In this document: positions 32,915 to 34,120 of the stretch, piece by piece
How the letters are laid out: every line of letters starts with the position of its first letter
How positions within the stretch are numbered: position 1 is the first letter of the stretch
NCBI GenBank assembly: GCA_018657645.1
Contig: JABHWT010000281.1
Location: forward strand, 1-34,120
From: Halieaceae bacterium
GTDB lineage: Bacteria; Pseudomonadota; Gammaproteobacteria; Pseudomonadales; Halieaceae
Direction: 5' to 3'
Length of the DNA stretch: 34,120 nucleotides
The notes under the pieces: model-generated
The model's database searches: none
The model's input: the letters and a program-made list of their open reading frames with translations, nothing else
Told to the model about the DNA's origin: nothing
Program-made: the position numbers and the translations under genes

Positions 32915-34120
32915 TTACACGCTATAGACGACCTCCAGCGCCTCGTGTGTCGCCTTGGCAATCAACCCCACACCGGTACAATCACCAATTGCCACGGCCT
33001 TTATCCCTCGGTTTGTCAGTTGGTCTGCCAGGCCACTGTTTGTTTGAACATCTCCTGCTAAAATGATGGTGTCGGCGGGGATCAAATGCTCCTTTTCATT
33101 GGCCTCAATATAGAGGCCCTGATCGCAAATTCTCAGATATTTTATCCGTGTATTGACAGTCACCCCCAGGCTATCCAGGCGATCCATGTGCTCATTTCGC
33201 CGCTTTGCACCGGTTTCAGGGGTAATTCTTTTACCCTCAGCCACCAAATGCACTCTGCGACCACGCCTCGTCAAAAACTCTGCCAGCTCTACAGCAGCCA
33301 GATCTACTCCGACAACAATTACACGGCGGCCGACAGGCATCCACCACCTGGTATAGCGGCGAATACGCTGGGGCGTGAGCAGTTTTTGCATCAGGGGTGC
33401 GATGATCGGCAGAAAGAGGCGCGCAAAAATAGGCCAATGCAGTAATTCAGACCTATCGCTTGTATTGCCTATGGCCTGACGCAGCATCGCGCCAGTACGA
33501 ACGATTCGATTATCACTTCCCTTTATCAAGGGTTTCACTACTTTGCCGCCGGTGGCGATAATGGCGACATCGGGCCGCTCGGCGGAGACAAGGTTTGCCG
33601 TGGCGGTGACGCCCAGCCGAACCTCTATATTCAGCTTTTGAAGCTGGTTTTGTAAAAAGGTCAGGAATGGCTCGTTATCACTATGCACAGCGGACGCCAG
33701 AACCAGTGAGCCTCCCACTTTGGCCTGACTCTCGAGAAGCACCACTTTATGGCCTCGCTCGGCCGCCTGGCGTGCAGCTTCCATTCCTCCAGCTCCGGCT
33801 CCGACCACTACTACTTTCTTTGACCGTGCGCAGCGCGCTTCACCAAATTCGTATTCTCGCCCCGCCATTGGATTAATAGCACAGCGTAAATCATCATTCT
33901 GCTGCTGTGAGTCAACACAGTTCTGACAGGAAATGCAGCGCCGAAGATCCTCGATACGGCCCTGTTGCAACTTCAGGGGTAAATCGGGGTCAGCCAGCAA
34001 TGGCCTCGCCATGGCGATCAAGTCGGCCTGCCCCTTTTGCAGCACCTCCTCTGCATACTCTGGGTCGTGTAGTCGCCCTACCACCATTACCGGCACGTCG
34101 ACTACATTTCGTATAGCTTC
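32915..34120 (-). CDS. OYE/2,4-dienoyl-CoA reductase-type flavoprotein, N-terminus off the window
   Basis: The frame is open to the window edge (401 residues seen; a GTG at 34096 is internal, not the start). End of the FMN TIM barrel (VPVMVVGRLHDPEYAEEVL, ADLIAMARPLLADPDLP), a 4Fe-4S cysteine set CISCQNC...C, then an NAD(P)/FAD-binding domain with VVVGAGAGGMEAARQAAERG and a second dinucleotide motif near VIVVGVDLAAVELAEFL. Known relatives are FadH, trimethylamine dehydrogenase and enoate reductases that reduce conjugated double bonds. The cysteine spacing is C-x2-C-x2-C-x11-C, one residue shorter than the C-x2-C-x3-C I expect for FadH. It is 226 bases from the next gene, so its link to the aldolytic module is by position only. 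Confidence 0.85.
   Translation of the reverse strand, partial: EAIRNVVDVPVMVVGRLHDPEYAEEVLQKGQADLIAMARPLLADPDLPLKLQQGRIEDLRRCISCQNCVDSQQQNDDLRCAINPMAGREYEFGEARCARSKKVVVVGAGAGGMEAARQAAERGHKVVLLESQAKVGGSLVLASAVHSDNEPFLTFLQNQLQKLNIEVRLGVTATANLVSAERPDVAIIATGGKVVKPLIKGSDNRIVRTGAMLRQAIGNTSDRSELLHWPIFARLFLPIIAPLMQKLLTPQRIRRYTRWWMPVGRRVIVVGVDLAAVELAEFLTRRGRRVHLVAEGKRITPETGAKRRNEHMDRLDSLGVTVNTRIKYLRICDQGLYIEANEKEHLIPADTIILAGDVQTNSGLADQLTNRGIKAVAIGDCTGVGLIAKATHEALEVVYSV

Overview
The window reads as a chromosomal segment of a marine-type gammaproteobacterium (inference, no marker gene of the required resolution is present). The signs are a U32/TrhP tRNA-hydroxylation enzyme, an E. coli-like tRNA-Thr(CGU), a cytochrome c5-type lipoprotein, a TPR/beta-barrel-like outer-membrane protein and many fatty-acid/steroid-type CoA enzymes.

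Left part (1-10990). Partial cytochrome c lipoprotein; a minus-strand pair (thiamine-diphosphate enzyme plus small unknown protein) ended by an intrinsic terminator; a head-to-head junction near 2030 where that enzyme and an outer-membrane beta-barrel protein are both cut off at their 5' sides; trhP; tRNA-Thr; an exported 17-residue-repeat protein with a C-terminal S74 self-cleaving chaperone domain; a decayed acyl-CoA dehydrogenase (ACAD) tail; a hybrid sensor kinase with a periplasmic binding protein; and an intact ACAD.

Catabolic plus-strand run (11118-27059). Crotonase, large and small subunits of a heteromeric ACAD, a fused CoA-transferase, a complete three-subunit ketone carboxylase (AcxA/B/C order beta-alpha-gamma), a luciferase-like (LLM) oxidoreductase, two AMP-forming acyl-CoA ligases around a DUF6125-like protein, and a TetR regulator. 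Several junctions are ATGA overlaps, so translation is coupled across ACAD-small/CoA-transferase and AcxA/AcxB.

Minus-strand run (32688-27078). Two FAS1-like hot-dog proteins, a MaoC hydratase with the Asp/His dyad, a thiolase-fold protein with the Ltp2-type tyrosine pair, a DUF35 Zn-ribbon/OB protein, and small and large ACAD subunits. This is the gene content of the actinobacterial igr (ChsE1-ChsE2/ChsH1-ChsH2/Ltp2) side-chain cleavage module, in which an acyl-CoA is dehydrogenated, hydrated and cut by retro-aldol reaction to a ketone plus a short acyl-CoA. A strong sigma70-type promoter with a palindrome directly after its -10 box drives it; a related half-palindrome sits just after the -10 box of a promoter in front of the plus-strand DUF6125/ligase/TetR genes. 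A partial OYE-type flavoprotein ends the window.

Main proposal (inference): the two runs are one pathway. The aldolytic module makes a ketone, the Acx-type carboxylase turns it into a beta-keto acid using ATP and bicarbonate, and the CoA-transferase/ligases activate the product for thiolysis. A retro-aldolase module joined to a ketone carboxylase is not an arrangement I know as described.
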